Shown piece after piece: positions 1 to 11,404 of a stretch of DNA of 64,000 bases. Under the pieces are notes generated by a model. It had not been told where the DNA came from, searched no databases, and saw only the letters and a program-made list of their open reading frames with translations. The translations under genes were made by a program, and so were the position numbers. Origin of the DNA: Oasisia sp. SBJ-2009. Taxonomy: Eukaryota; Annelida; Polychaeta; Sabellida; Siboglinidae. The stretch covers positions 2,351,701 through 2,415,700 of the forward strand of contig OZ024857.1 of the NCBI GenBank assembly GCA_964017155.1, written 5' to 3'. How positions within the stretch are numbered: the first letter of the stretch is position 1; every line of letters begins with the position of its first letter.

Positions 1-740
1 CTCAAAAATGATAAGATAAGTGAACTCTTACTCTGTGTGTATTTAAGGAATAACTAGGTAAAACGAACAACTTAACGTCCAATTCTGGTTTATGTAGTCA
101 ACATAAACATAAACAATTACGAGGAACGCCAGATATATAGCAGAGTGGTAGGCTTATAAATAGTAGGAAGACGAAAAGCATTCTGGGGGTATACATGTAA
201 GAGTTACTGAAAACTAATAATTTACTTACAACTGTAATTGATCAGAGTAATTTACTAGAATAACCGTTTTAAAGACACATGTTTAAATATTATAGACAGC
301 ACCATTGGGATAGAAAAATTGACATCACAGATTCCTACTTCCTGCTAAAAGATGGCTTTTGCATAGCAACTACCGCTGTTTTAGAGGAGTCCCCTCACTA
401 CTTTGTTATTTACCAAACATTACACCATATTTACCATAAGGCTATAATTTGTTTGTATTTGCATTATGTTTACGTGTCATGGATGTATTATATGAGTAAA
501 ATAAAATGTTTGAGTCAAATAAAACAAATTCTTCTTCTCTTCCCAGATTGTCAATCACTGTTTCGGAATACAAGTTGGCATAATTTTTCACTTTCATCTT
601 TACGTACCACCGTGAGAACAAATTGATGTTGAGTGCAAATGGGTGATTTGTGTTAACTCTTTGTTGTATGTTGATCGCCATTTGTTGTCCTTTAAATGTT
701 GCATGCACGTTGTAGGTAACTTCGAACTGTTTCAACACAG
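1..740. other. Noncoding, no feature seen
   Basis: This stretch precedes the first recognisable exon of the TM7SF3-like gene and is probably intron. It is AT-rich. The open frames at about 279-626 (+) and 442-837 (-) have no recognisable motif and overlap each other, so I do not call them. Confidence 0.6.
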
Positions 741-813
741 CTATGACTACGGCATCATATTTGCTTGTGGAATTCTGGTGTTGACAGCGCTCTTCCTGAG
801 AACACCCCGACTG
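741..813 (+). CDS. TM7SF3: TM7SF3-like (DUF4203) membrane protein, internal exon
   Basis: This is the first visible exon of a multipass membrane protein whose earlier exons lie left of the window. It follows an acceptor ending ..ACACAG and ends at a gtgagt donor. It encodes one very hydrophobic segment (YDYGIIFACGILVLTALFL) followed by a basic RTPRL turn, so it is one transmembrane helix. The exon starts with the last base of a split codon and ends on a codon boundary, which fits the next exon at 1896. The family call rests on the combined features of the four exons: helix, long polar loop, helix, a W-R-E-R membrane exit, and an acidic dileucine tail. These resemble the C-terminal half of seven-span protein 3. 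I compared from memory only. Another DUF4203/TMEM198-type protein is the main alternative. Confidence 0.55.
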
Positions 814-828
814 GTGAGTCCTCACAGG

Positions 829-990
829 TGTCAACACTCATAGGAGACACCTGTAACACATCAGTTACACCTGTAACACACCTGTCACACCTGTCACACC
901 TCAGTTACACCTGTAACACCTCAGTTACACCTGTAACACATGTCACACCTGTAACACTTGCAACACCTGCAAAAACTGTAACACCTGTAA
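829..990 (+). repeat. ACACCTGT-type minisatellite
   Basis: About 20 imperfect copies of an 8-14 base unit built on ACACCTGT(A/C), interspersed with AACACATCAGTT and CTCAGTT variants. It begins only about 15 bases after the 814 splice donor. Confidence 0.85.
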
Positions 991-1376
991 TCAACCTCCG
1001 TAGTAGGCTGCTAAGGATTAGGGCCAAAATGATACACTTCTTTTATGATATGATACTTATCACTATACAAAGTCACAATACGATACATATCACGATACAT
1101 TAGACTACATTGACTATTTGCTCATGCGGACAAGACAACGATACTGCATCCTTCATGACTATGCACTCCAAATTGTACACGCATTGAAAATAATATGTAA
1201 AAATTTACATAAAACTTACATAAATAAATTAATTAATGTATATAAATTTACATAAAATACAGTTATATACATGTACTGCATCTATATTTATCATTACATG
1301 GACATTTGTCGTTTGTTCTGGTTGTTTATTGTTTCACAAAGATAGTGCAAATACTGTTTTGCTATCATGTATTGCA

Positions 1377-1431
1377 GTGTATCACAATACAGATATTGTG
1401 TATCATGTATCTGGTGTGTATTGTGATACAC
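1377..1431. repeat. Perfect 15 bp inverted repeat
   Basis: The arms GTGTATCACAATACA (1377-1391) and TGTATTGTGATACAC (1417-1431) are exact reverse complements with a 25-base loop. It lies in an intron of the TM7SF3-like gene, inside a wider stretch rich in ATAC/GTAT words. Confidence 0.8.
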
Positions 1432-1895
1432 CTTGCACAGGTGTATCATTCCAGCTCTATTCTATAGGGTCCACAAGTGAACAAACAATTATCTGTGTCC
1501 CATACTTATCACATGTGTTAAAAAATTGCATCTTTCTAAAAGCTGTGATGTGTTTATTGGAGTTCACAAGACCCACATAAATAATAGTTATACTTGATTT
1601 ATAGTTCCGACTGTAAATCATGTTTGCAAGACCAAAATGTAACTTGGATTCCTGATTTACTGTACTATGAGCACTGTGCAGAGTAATTCTGTATTGTAAA
1701 ATGGTGACTACCAGGTACTCTATCTCTGCACATTTACTGAATTATTTCTTATAATTTATTTCGTAATTACGTTTAATATACCCGTCACGTTTACTCTTTA
1801 AATTTACATCTTTTTTGCCTATGGGTTTATGTGTGTTACCCAAAATAAATGTCTGTATTCAGTGTCCTTACAATGCCAACTTTGTTGATTACCAG

Positions 1896-2058
1896 TTACA
1901 CATCCTGAGTTGTGGTGTTGTTGGGTCACTGCTCTGTGTGGTCATGTTGGACGTGTATGCGGGTGGCAGTGTCCGCTACGTTCTCGCGGTGTCCGTGTGG
2001 AAGGCCACGGTGACGGACTACACCAGTGTCCTCACAGTGGTGCCCTTGCAAAAGACAG
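1896..2058 (+). CDS. TM7SF3: TM7SF3-like protein, internal exon 2
   Basis: The exon is bounded by an accag acceptor and a CAG|gtgcag donor. It encodes 54 residues: a transmembrane helix (LHILSCGVVGSLLCVVMLDVY), a GGS turn, RYVLAVSVW, then a polar stretch ending in VVPLQKTG. The Y-x-GGS-x-RY pattern followed by the polar A-T-V-x-D-Y region is what I associate with the DUF4203 region of TM7SF3. It starts in phase 0 and ends with one base of a split codon, which is completed to Asp by the exon at 3947. Confidence 0.6.
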
Positions 2059-2185
2059 GTGCAGTTTGTCTCCGGGAACTGTGTGGGGGGTCGGGGACAT
2101 CACAAGCCAGTTGTGAATTACTTTTATACTGAGGCGGTTATACAATTTGGAAGTCCTGCGTATAAATGTTGGATTACACAATTGT

Positions 2186-2331
2186 ATACTGTACTGTACT
2201 GTACTGTACTGTACTGTACTGTACTGTACTGTACTGTACTGTACTGTACTGTACTGTACTGTACTGTACTGTACTGTACTGTACTGTACTGTACTCTACT
2301 CTACTCTACTCTACTCTACTCTACTCTACTA
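2186..2331 (+). repeat. Pentanucleotide microsatellite (TACTG)n then (CTACT)n
   Basis: A pure TACTG array runs to about 2292 and then switches to CTACT units until 2331. The switch of one base in the unit suggests two expansion episodes. It is intronic. Confidence 0.97.
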
Positions 2332-3946
2332 TATGAATGCACATTTTAAATACAGTGTGTATATGCATATTTTATGTATGTATATTTATAATTTCTTAAT
2401 TAGCCATCCATTTTAATTTCATGTGCAGGGCTGCCTACCATTACGAATGTTTTGTAATCATTACGGAAATTGACCTCAGATTACGGTAGCATGGAAACTG
2501 CTCCTGTATTACGGAGATAAGAACTGCTGGCACTTAAACTAATGTCCTGACAAGTTCATAACAAGTGGTCGTGCCTAAGAAAATGTAATTATTCACTCCT
2601 TGCAATTTATCAGTAAATGAAGCCGTGGCTGCTGTGGTGGTTGGGGGGGGGAACCCAGACTAGGGAAAGAAACAATTCATCAACGCAGGAATGGGGTGTC
2701 AGTGGCTAAGTGGAGTGGAGTGGCTAAGAGGGGGTTGCACTGCCTGTAGTAGTAATAGTGGATGTGCTGACTGGTTATCTATCAGTATATTTCGGTATAA
2801 ATTGGCAACTAATCAGGACAATATTTACGGGCAATTTAGCCACAAATAGTCATGTCTTCCAAAATCAGTTGTGCCAACTCTAGATGGCATGTGGACAAGG
2901 AAATCCTTTGGCTTATCTAGGGCTATCTAACTGTATCCCGCCATCTGAGATATAATATTATGTCAATTTTATTTTTCAACATATTAACACTGTGGTGGTA
3001 ACACTACTAGCACCTACACAATCAGCTGATATAATCTGTTCCATTCATTTACAGTTCTTTGTGAAAATGAGAATTTCCGATATCTAGTCTACACTGTTTC
3101 TTTGCTAATGTAACTCCATGTCCTCTTCCTTAACCGAGAAACAAATATTTCTGCCAATATTGTCATATCCATTCAATATTGTAAACACTTTTTTCTCTCA
3201 ATCTTCTGGTTTCGTATGTTGTTAAACCACATTCATTTAGACGCATTTCATAACTGATATCCCTAGGTCTTGGTATTATTTTGTGATACGGCCTCCATGC
3301 TTGTATTCAATATTCTTTGTTTTGTTCAGTGGTATTATAAGTTCTTTTTCCTTATACACTATAATTTCACCTAATTAAGCCAAGAATTTGGTTTCCCGAT
3401 GCTGCACCACTCTGATACTTTCATATCAGCACTAATTGACCAGGAACGCAAGATAACGTCACAAATTTGTCTCTAGACCAAGGGGAAAATATTTGCTCTT
3501 TAAAAGTAAGGGTTGTCCCGATCATTACCAAAAAATATTTGGCTTGAGTAAGCAGCCTTGCATGTGTGTCTATATCTTTTTTCTGTATCTTTGTGTTTTA
3601 TTTATTTTTAATTTTGCTTGTATATACATGTAGACTCTTTGTGTCTGGCATAAAACACCATTAAGTATACTTGGTTTTCCTCCTTGATGGTATTAATTTC
3701 AGATTTTAAACTTTCAGAAAATGGGATTTCAAATACCGCAACTTAAAATTAAACACGTTTAAACACACAACTTTTAACTACATTATTAAAATATTATATT
3801 ATAACAAATTTATTGTTAACATGACAGATGAATTGTAATGCATATTATATAGTGATGGTCTAGACACATATTGAACCAATTCATTTCGTGAATACTCCCA
3901 ACAGTAACGTAACCTTGCCTCACTATTGACGCCATCATTGTTTCAG
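2332..3946. other. Intron, nothing recognised
   Basis: AT-rich intron of the TM7SF3-like gene. It has several short ATTACGG words near 2440-2510 and one run of nine Gs at about 2643-2651. No exon-like open frame with splice sites was found. Confidence 0.5.
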
Positions 3947-4002
3947 ACATTGCTCTCTACAGCGTGTGGGTGGCGCTGGCAGTTGGTGGGGTCGTCACAC
4001 AG
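3947..4002 (+). CDS. TM7SF3: TM7SF3-like protein, internal exon 3 (last helix)
   Basis: A short 56-base exon with a strong tttcag acceptor and a CAG|gtgggt donor. With the split codon it encodes DIALYSVWVALAVGGVVTQ, a single hydrophobic helix ending in VTQ, the final membrane span. It joins in phase to the basic WRER motif of the next exon, the usual inside-positive boundary of a last helix. Confidence 0.6.
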
Positions 4003-4466
4003 GTGGGTTCAATGTTTTGCTTACCTGTGGTTTCCACAGTTACAACTCCCAACTGGAACTCAATGGAACAGTGTATAAAAATATACATTTTGATACTGGT
4101 AAATGTTTGGCAAGCATCCGGAATCTAGCTAGGACAGTGGAATGTAGCTGTTTATGGTGGGTAGAGTGGCGTAATGTCATCCTTCAAAATTGCCGTTTCT
4201 GGGAGTGTGTTTATTGTCCATGGTTTAGATGGAATATTAGTGAAACAATTTTAATTTTTGATCCTATATTAGAAACAAAATGTACCGCATCAGGTTTTAA
4301 GAATTTCAATGAAACATCCTCTTACAGCAAGGATCCATTGTTTTATTCACTGCATTTAAAAAATCTTTGCACACTTTGTGTCAATCCAAGTCAAAACTAT
4401 AGAATACAAAAAACAAGCTATCATAAAATGATTAACAGTTAAAAAGGATTTCCGTCTGAATTACAG

Positions 4467-4700
4467 CTTTGGCGAGAAAGAGGACAACGTGAATTCCCAG
4501 CGTGCCCATGGCGTTTGTACAAGCAACGGCGCGCGAGACAACCGTGCCTGCAGGTGACGCCACCTAGTGGACAGATAGACAGTGATGATGAGCAAGAGCC
4601 ATTGCTCGCTGCCCACCGACAACACCAGAGGGAGACACCGTCTTGGCAGCACCGACAGCCTGCGGCAGTGCGTCATGATGAACTGATTGATCCAACATAG
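4467..4700 (+). CDS. TM7SF3: TM7SF3-like protein, terminal exon (cytosolic tail)
   Basis: Final coding exon after a ttacag acceptor, 77 residues to a TAG stop. It opens with LWRERGQREFPACPWRLYK, an aromatic/proline-rich membrane-proximal segment typical of the family, followed by basic residues. Near the middle is SDDEQEPLL, which fits the acidic dileucine sorting signal (D/E)xxxL(L/I). This suggests endosomal or lysosomal delivery. The last part is rich in Gln and His (AAHRQHQRE, WQHRQPAAVRHD). All four exons splice in frame. The gene is incomplete because its 5' part is outside the window. Confidence 0.65.
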   Translation, partial: LWRERGQREFPACPWRLYKQRRARQPCLQVTPPSGQIDSDDEQEPLLAAHRQHQRETPSWQHRQPAAVRHDELIDPT

Positions 4701-5085
4701 AGCGGTGGCCAAGGCAGAATCTCCAAATTAATTTAACACTGGATTCGTAATTTTGTACAGGGTTTTAGTATATCTTAGGCGTTTGTTCTGATAATTCACT
4801 GGTGGGGCTAATGTTTGTGTTTATCATTGCTGTTGGTAAGTCATCCATTCCATCTCTTATTAATGCATAGCAGTGTTTAAAACACTAATACGCGGGTATT
4901 TTGCATAATTGCTTTGAACCTACATGTATGGCAGATGAACTGTTTTTATTTCGCATAAAAATACGGATGCAATTATTTAATTTGCTTAACAGATTGAGCT
5001 GATCAGGTGAAATCTTTGCAAGTTGTGTATAAAACCTTTACTGGTGCATTCATGACAATTGAGGCAACAATGTTCACATATTTAT

Positions 5086-5091
5086 AATAAA
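5086..5091 (+). terminator. Poly(A) signal AATAAA, TM7SF3-like gene
   Basis: AATAAA lies about 390 bases after the TAG at 4700. It precedes the convergent stop codon of the SIKE1-like gene at 5307, so the two transcripts end close together. Confidence 0.5.
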
Positions 5092-5306
5092 CATTTTTAC
5101 CTGTTGGAACATGTTGGTGTTTTAATAGATGCAAGTTAGTAAATTGAAAGAAGACATTTACCCATTTCGACACTGGCATTATACCACATTAAGTTAGCAC
5201 CACAAAAACAGAAAGAAGCTACATACATTCAACAAACAAAAATATAACGACAATCTCATCGTGACAATCTCATTGAAATGTGAAGTTTTAATACGAATAC
5301 AGCTTG

Positions 5307-5852
5307 TTACGCCTTATTAGCCGAGTTCTTTTTGTCAGTGGAATTATCCGTGGACGTTGTCACAGTGACATCTGACTCGGATATTGACATACCCAGACCG
5401 GAATCAGCCACGCTCCCAGCGTCACTTTCTGTTGTCTGACTGTCACATTCAGCACCTCCAACATCGCCTGTATTTCGACATTCGCCTTTGATATCTGGAC
5501 TATCAACTTCAGTCACCTGACTGTCAACCGTGGTGCATTTACTGCTGCTCTCTGTATTTTTACTATCGCTACTTGTTGCGCTGTCAAAGTCTGTATTAGT
5601 TGCGTTGCTTGTTAAAGTAGTGACCGCGTCCGACGAAACAGTCACGTCGGTCTGCGTGTCATCGTCGACCAGCGTGGCGACGTGACACTGACTGGAGTCC
5701 ATGTCGCGGATGAGTTGGCGCAGGGACACGTTCTCGTGTCGCAGTTGAGCGATCATCTCCTGCTCCTGGGTCTCTGTCTCCTCGTCTATCTCAATCGCCC
5801 GCCGCATCACACTCGCCATCTCACAGATCTTGTTGATCTTCTCCTCGACCTC
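5307..5852 (-). CDS. SIKE1: SIKE1/FGFR1OP2 homolog, last coding exon
   Basis: This exon starts after a ccaccag acceptor in phase 0 and runs 181 codons to TAA. It opens with a heptad-like coiled coil (EVEEKINKICEMASVMRRA, then IEIDEETETQEQEMIAQL and HENVSLRQLIRDM), which matches the family's C-terminal coiled coil with its conserved A-V-M-R-x-A-I-E-I-D-E core. After that comes a long acidic Ser/Thr/Asp-rich tail (many TVDSQVTE, SDAGSVADSGL-type runs) that I do not know from vertebrate members and that makes this protein longer (312 aa against roughly 250). The short helix-forming block that vertebrate proteins carry between the two coiled coils is not encoded at this junction. It may be a missed or skipped exon. 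Confidence 0.85.
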   Translation of the reverse strand, partial: EVEEKINKICEMASVMRRAIEIDEETETQEQEMIAQLRHENVSLRQLIRDMDSSQCHVATLVDDDTQTDVTVSSDAVTTLTSNATNTDFDSATSSDSKNTESSSKCTTVDSQVTEVDSPDIKGECRNTGDVGGAECDSQTTESDAGSVADSGLGMSISESDVTVTTSTDNSTDKKNSANKA

Positions 5853-6441
5853 CTGGTGGTGACCACGCAAACCACACGTTAAGTTCAAACAATGCCAAAT
5901 TAGGAATATCAACATGGCTGTTAATCGCTTAAAAGTTCTTCCCTTCAAACATCTCCATGTTATACAGTGTAAATATTATAACACACCGACTGCCAAATCT
6001 GTTTTAATTGACGTTTTTATGTTGACACTAAAGTGGGAGGAGAATTTTTCATATCCAGTTATGAGGAGATAAGAAACTCCTCCCTCGTCATGGCAACAAC
6101 CTTCGTCAGAATTATATAAGCACGGTCTTCTCAGATTTCGGTTGCCAGCGTGGCATTTTTTTTAAACATGAATTCAAACATGATTTCTGCCTTGTTAAAA
6201 CATTCAGGCAGTCAGTATGTTAGACAACATGGTTTTAACAAATGGACACAAGATTAGCATTGTTTAGTCACAAAACATCCACGAAACGCTAACTTTTTCC
6301 TAGGTGACTTAAGAAAACTATCAGTATCTCTGTTTATTAGGAGACATGGGTCGAAACATTACCAAAATTATCACTGAACCTATGATTGTTAGAACATTCA
6401 GAATGATATGGGAGTGATGAATGCTGTCACGAATATATCTT

Positions 6442-6566
6442 CACAGCATTTAATTAATATTACTGTCAAATAGTTTTCGATACTACCAATGATATTCAGT
6501 AAAATTACACCTTTGATAGAAATGAGATTTTTACGATTCTGAATAAAAACCAGCAGGGTTAGTTAT
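6442..6566. repeat. 125 bp intronic duplication, copy 1
   Basis: Begins cacagcatttaatta and ends ataaaaaccagcag..gttagttat. It is closely similar to 6616-6740, with scattered substitutions. Both lie in the SIKE1-like intron. Confidence 0.85.
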
Positions 6567-6615
6567 GGAGATCATCCTACACAAGATGGTAAAAATACAC
6601 AAAAATGGCATCATA

Positions 6616-6740
6616 CACAGCATTTAATTAAAATTACTGTAAAATAGTTTTCGGTACTATCAATGATATTCATTAAAACAACACCTTTAATAGAAGTGAG
6701 ATTTTTACAATTCTGAATAAAAACCAGCGGACATAGTTAT
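6616..6740. repeat. 125 bp intronic duplication, copy 2
   Basis: Second copy of the 6442-6566 unit. On the minus strand it starts within ten bases of the 5' splice site of the exon at 6749-7006, so the duplicated segment occupies the start of the intron. Confidence 0.85.
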
Positions 6741-6748
6741 ATACACAC

Positions 6749-7006
6749 CTCTGGTGGAGCGCTGTTGATGGTGACATTGGACGACAGGTCGAGTTGGTTG
6801 GCCATCGTGAGTCGCACGACGTGCTCGCGATACTTGCTCATGATGAGCTCGAGAGCCGACTGGTGCTCCTCGAGCGACTGTCTCAGCTCGCGGTTCTCCT
6901 GCTGGAGCTCTCGGATCTGTGTGTTCTCCTGCACCAGGCCCATGATGAGGTTGGTGCGGGGCCGGTGGCGCGCCATGTTGTTCAACTCATTCATGTCCTC
7001 CTCGTA
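6749..7006 (-). CDS. SIKE1: SIKE1/FGFR1OP2 homolog, middle coding exon
   Basis: 86 codons between a cccccag acceptor and an AG|gtgtgt donor, phase 0 at both ends. It encodes the family signature: [20 protein letters not shown], then [20 protein letters not shown] and [20 protein letters not shown]. The ARHRPR turn followed by the [13 protein letters not shown] coiled coil and the [11 protein letters not shown] end is diagnostic. SIKE1 and FGFR1OP2 are known components of the STRIPAK phosphatase-kinase complex, with SLMAP and striatins. SIKE1 is also known as a suppressor of IKK-epsilon/TBK1. An invertebrate genome commonly has one ancestral gene, so SIKE1 and FGFR1OP2 are equally suitable names. 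Confidence 0.93.
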
Positions 7007-7902
7007 CTGGGGGAAACAAAGTTGCGATTACTACTAATAATAATAGTTTATTTCACTCTCTCGACATTCATACAGATTGAAATGGATACATAAAACATGC
7101 AAAGTATATTTGTTAAAATGAATTCAAATAATATATAATTTAAGACATTAGCGTAAATATAAATTATAATGTAGAGAATATACGATATGTATCCATAAAA
7201 CTAATTTTTTATAATTTAAGACATTAAAACATATTTTATGTGATTATTTGACTACCCTGGTAATCTTATTAAATAATAATAAATAGTTTAAAACATTAAA
7301 ATAAATAGATCTAAAAAATTAATTAAGGCTTTACAATATTTTACACATATCCATATCAGCATGCACGGAAGTTTGTTAAGAGTCACTGAGTTCTTTTGAT
7401 TGAACAGACACCAGTTGATGAAGTAGTTCTTGGTCCTGTTGCATGCCATAATAGCCAGGATTTAGTCAACGGAAACTGACAACAAAGATGAGGAGGTATC
7501 TACATTAGTAGAAAAGATTTTAAAAGTAACCCAGAATCGTGGTTATTTGGGGGGATTAGACACGTGTTCCAGTGCATCCCACCACTGATGTATTGTTCTC
7601 AAACTACGATAATCATTTTAGGTTTCCTATTACACTGTACAGCTGTACATGATGACTGAACAAACAAGTGGCTATGAAGTGTTTTACTATATCATGAGTT
7701 TGTAATTATGAATGAAATGTGTTTTGGTGAATCATAGTCACTGCCTAGTCTCTTCACTGTCATCAGCATTTTTATGATGATTGAGACTATGATTTCAATA
7801 GAAGCACATGATTTTTATTATGGGTTCCATTCATCCATCAAATGTTTCAGTAATACAATTTGTGACAGCAACCTGACTAAATTAAAAACTTGAATAACAA
7901 AC

Positions 7903-8037
7903 CTGCCGCATGGCATCTACACGTTTGTAGAGCGTATGTGTTTGAGTGATCAAATTGTCAGCCGAGTTGTCATGCTCTTTGAGTCGGGTGACAAGCATGC
8001 GTGCGTCCATGAGGACACGCTCTATCGTGCACGCCAT
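7903..8037 (-). CDS. SIKE1: SIKE1/FGFR1OP2 homolog, first coding exon
   Basis: The ATG at 8037-8035 opens a 45-codon exon (MACTIERVLMDARMLVTRLK .. TLYKRVDAMRQ) ending at an AG|gt donor. The family N-terminus M-x-C-T-I-E is present, which fixes the start. A tgcag acceptor at 8067-8070 puts 29 bases of 5' UTR in this exon, so a noncoding first exon lies further right, unplaced. With the other two exons this gives a 312-residue protein. Confidence 0.92.
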
Positions 8038-8066
8038 GCTCAGGCAGTCGCTACGGCCAGTCTAAC

Positions 8067-11000
8067 CTGCAATGCAAACACGATGTCAGATGACACATTC
8101 TCATATTCTGCTACTTACTGATGACTGAGAATTAAATGGTTATTCTCAGTCACAGAAGAAGCAACCTGCTTGATAAGTTTTAATAAATATGATGATGTAC
8201 ACACTTTAAATGTACGGTTATGTACCCCATCTGAATCTGTTATGTGTATGATTCTTATGAAATGGTGCATTTATATCTGGTTTGGCCACCAAAACTGAAG
8301 ATACTTTTAGTATTACCCAGGGTTAATGATTTAATCTATCAAACAATATTATTATAATATTGACCTACCACTAATGTCAGGCAAATGGTTTTATACTTGG
8401 CTAAAACTCCATAAAACACAGCATATCATAACACTGAACCTCTCTCTTGCTCAATGACATGTCTGTCCTACTGACTTGACACTCCATTCAAGAGGCACAG
8501 AGTCCAAGCTAGGTCTGTCTAGATCAAGCCCAACTACAGTGGCGCCATCATGCAGCAAGTCAACAGATCAACACGTTCACACCTTCATTACTGGGTCGTG
8601 ATAGTCAATTAAGCTAGCAGCTTGGCACATCCATGTTAAAGATAACTGGTTAAGTAAAAAGAGAGACACATCTGTCAACACACAGCCTCTCCAGCAGAAG
8701 TGAGTGTTCTCATTCAATACCAAAATCATTTTGCAAATATCTAGTCGTGCAAACGCCAAAAGTCCCCCATTGAGATTCGCTGTTAAGATTACTGATCCTT
8801 GAGTGATGTTGACCACGTCACTGTTGATGTTAACAAGACTTACACCTGGCAAAGTTAAACATTCTCATTGACCGGAATGTTGACTATATATATAAATAAG
8901 TGCATCCAAAGAGTTGAATCATACGAACAACACCAGCGGGCCGCACAATATGGCACACTTGTAACTAGACTTGTCCCTGAGTTAAGTGTTACAAAACAAA
9001 CTGAGAACACATTTGTATTGGTTTTCTGTACATTGATTTATAACCTCAATGCAGTCTGACATTCCATTTCTCGGAGGAAGATCAATTCCCATACGCCTAA
9101 ACCTTTGAAACATTGGAAAGATATCTACCGGGGTATATATACTTTAGTCATACCAGTTTTCCTCAATGTAACAGGTTTTAAAGAACAAAAGTAAGTAACA
9201 CACAATTTCCACAAGGTAGAACACCTCCCATACATATGCCAAGACTTTCATTATCCTATCTGATATATTTGGGGACTGGGGTTACAACCCTACCCACCTC
9301 ACCTCACCTCATACAAAGTGTGCTCGATCTAGCCAAGGACATATTATGCCATGCACAAATCACTTAAGTCACACATGCACCGCTTGAGCACCGCTATCAA
9401 GTGGTGCCAGTAACTGTGCCACCTCCTCAAGTGGTGCTATCACTCCGTGGAATGTACTGTGACAACTCACTGTGCTAATTTCAAATGGATGCAAATATCA
9501 AACTACAAAGGATGTCAAGTAAACACCTTGATCGAAGAAATAGTGACCTGTATGTGAATCTAGGCACCTGAACTGACAGAAACAGTTCTCAAGTTGTCTT
9601 GGCTGTGCTGAAGATAATGCAGTGTCATCACATCAACATCCAGCACCAGCTACAGAACAATTCAGAATGGCAGACACTGATATAATTAGATACTGAGATA
9701 TAATTACTAAGACTGCTCTTCATATTTACAAGTGGACACGTGTACAAAGCACATGTCCAGTCACGTTCCAGATTTGGGGGTCACTTTCATAATGAACTTT
9801 AATTGATCCGTTCGACACAAATCAGTTTCACAACTGGAAATTCAAAATTCTGGAATATGTGTGGCTGACTTTATTTTTAGTCTTGGATTATTTTTTAGAA
9901 AAATTTATTAAATAAAAGTTATTCCAAAAATACAAAATTATCAAATATAATTTATGTTAGTCTGCTGATGCATTTATACTTAACAACATAGCATATCAGT
10001 ACTGAAACATTACTTTGGTCTACAGAAAAATGAGAAAATATCCTGGTTAAGCGTCTGGCATAGCATTTAAATGTTGTCACAAATGAGTTGAAGGACTTGA
10101 TGTGAAATATGAACTGATCAATCTTAATTTATATTGAGGGATTTAAATCAACTATTTACAGCTTAGTAACAATGAACCCGTTACCTGTGTACCACACATT
10201 TTAATGTTTACATCAGCAAGCACTGAGGCACGTCTTAATGTTCTTAGTATTCAGCATCAGTACTTAATACACTAGAGTTGAAAGAGTGGAGCGTTGGTAT
10301 AAATTCATCACTATCGCCGTATCTCTACAATACGCATCAGTCAAGGATATTTCCAAAGTGCCTAACAGGTACTCTGCATAATAATTAATAAGGTGAACAA
10401 GTTTCATTTGAACAACAGCAAACAGTACGTGTTTAAACACTACAGCACAAGTACTAATGCAAATACTCTTCTGGGTAATGACTTTCAAGTTTGAGTGTCT
10501 CATGACAAATGACAAACTATTCACAGATTAGATGTTAGCAACAAACACTGTCCACTTCCAGTGTCTTCCGGCTGTATCAATGAGCCATTGTTGATTCCCA
10601 CTGATACTGGCCAAGTATGTGGAAAAAGCAATCTTGGAAGTTATATTAAGCTGTTCAAAGAAGCTCTGGCACACCATAACAGTAAGTACCGGTACACACC
10701 ATTTGTTGACGTAGACATAAATCGTTGAAAACAGGTTTTCTGCAACTTCAACCAACTTGTTCGATTTATAGTCACTCATGTCAAAGCACATGTATGTCAA
10801 CTGCAATGTGTTTGGTGTTTTTTGCATTATATGAACATGGCAGCTTGTTTAATGTTAGGTAGACTGTTGGGCCATCAACAAAGTACTTTTTATGCAGTGC
10901 TGCGAGCAACGAATGTTGGAACAGTGCTATTTAAATGTCACCATTACGATTATTATGTTCAACATAATCTAATGCCATTTTGCAATTTGCGTTATTTACG

Positions 11001-11180
11001 TTAGTTCACTCAGCCAAATAAGTGAGTTATTCAACATAATTGTATGAAATGTTTGTGTGATTAACTTCTGTGAATAATTTTTTTTTAGACACATTCATGT
11101 TACATAAATATATACACACACAAGCCCTGAAGTTGAGCTGTGTAATTATGACCTAAACTCAAGTACAGAGACACGCGTTA
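8067..11180. other. SIKE1-like 5' intron or intergenic, nothing recognised
   Basis: AT-rich and without recognisable coding segments. Frames at 8577-8852 (-), 10264-10524 (-) and 10528-10827 (-) show no domain, no convincing splice context and ordinary noncoding composition. Confidence 0.5.
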
Positions 11181-11312
11181 CATTCACTTTCAAAGCATAA
11201 CTGACAACATTTGACAATGATTCTAAGACTTTTTTGCTCCTTGTATGTTTTTCCCATCCACTAGAGGTTTCATCCGTCCAAATGACGGGTGGACGGGTCT
11301 CTACATAAAGCT
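11181..11312 (+). repeat. Partial copy of ~290 bp dispersed repeat (gggtggacggg family)
   Basis: The 3' part of the repeat seen in full at 58287-58573 (+) and 26110-26384 (-). Shared words include cactttcaaagcataac, ttttttgctcctt, gacgggtggacgggtct and acataaagctatg. It abuts the foldback element at 11405. Confidence 0.8.
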
Positions 11313-11404
11313 ATGCTGCCCAGTAAGTCCAGCATGGCTGAAAACTTCCCAGAGAAGTCACAATGAGGCTCAGTTAAACAGGACTGTCAGGACGTGTGTA
11401 ACGC

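Noticed and set aside
4461..4712. 83-codon minus-strand frame
   Set aside because: Antisense shadow of the terminal TM7SF3-like exon.
5853..5948. Extension of the SIKE1-like last exon to a 213-codon frame with MKGRTFKRL start
   Set aside because: The hydrophobic leader has no family similarity, and the ccaccag acceptor at 5853 restores frame with the previous exon.
6105..6160. TATA-like promoter (attatataagcacg) on the plus strand
   Set aside because: No downstream plus-strand gene; it lies within the minus-strand SIKE1-like intron.
10264..10827. Minus frames of 86 and 99 codons
   Set aside because: No motifs or splice support; the SIKE1-like start is already fixed at 8037.
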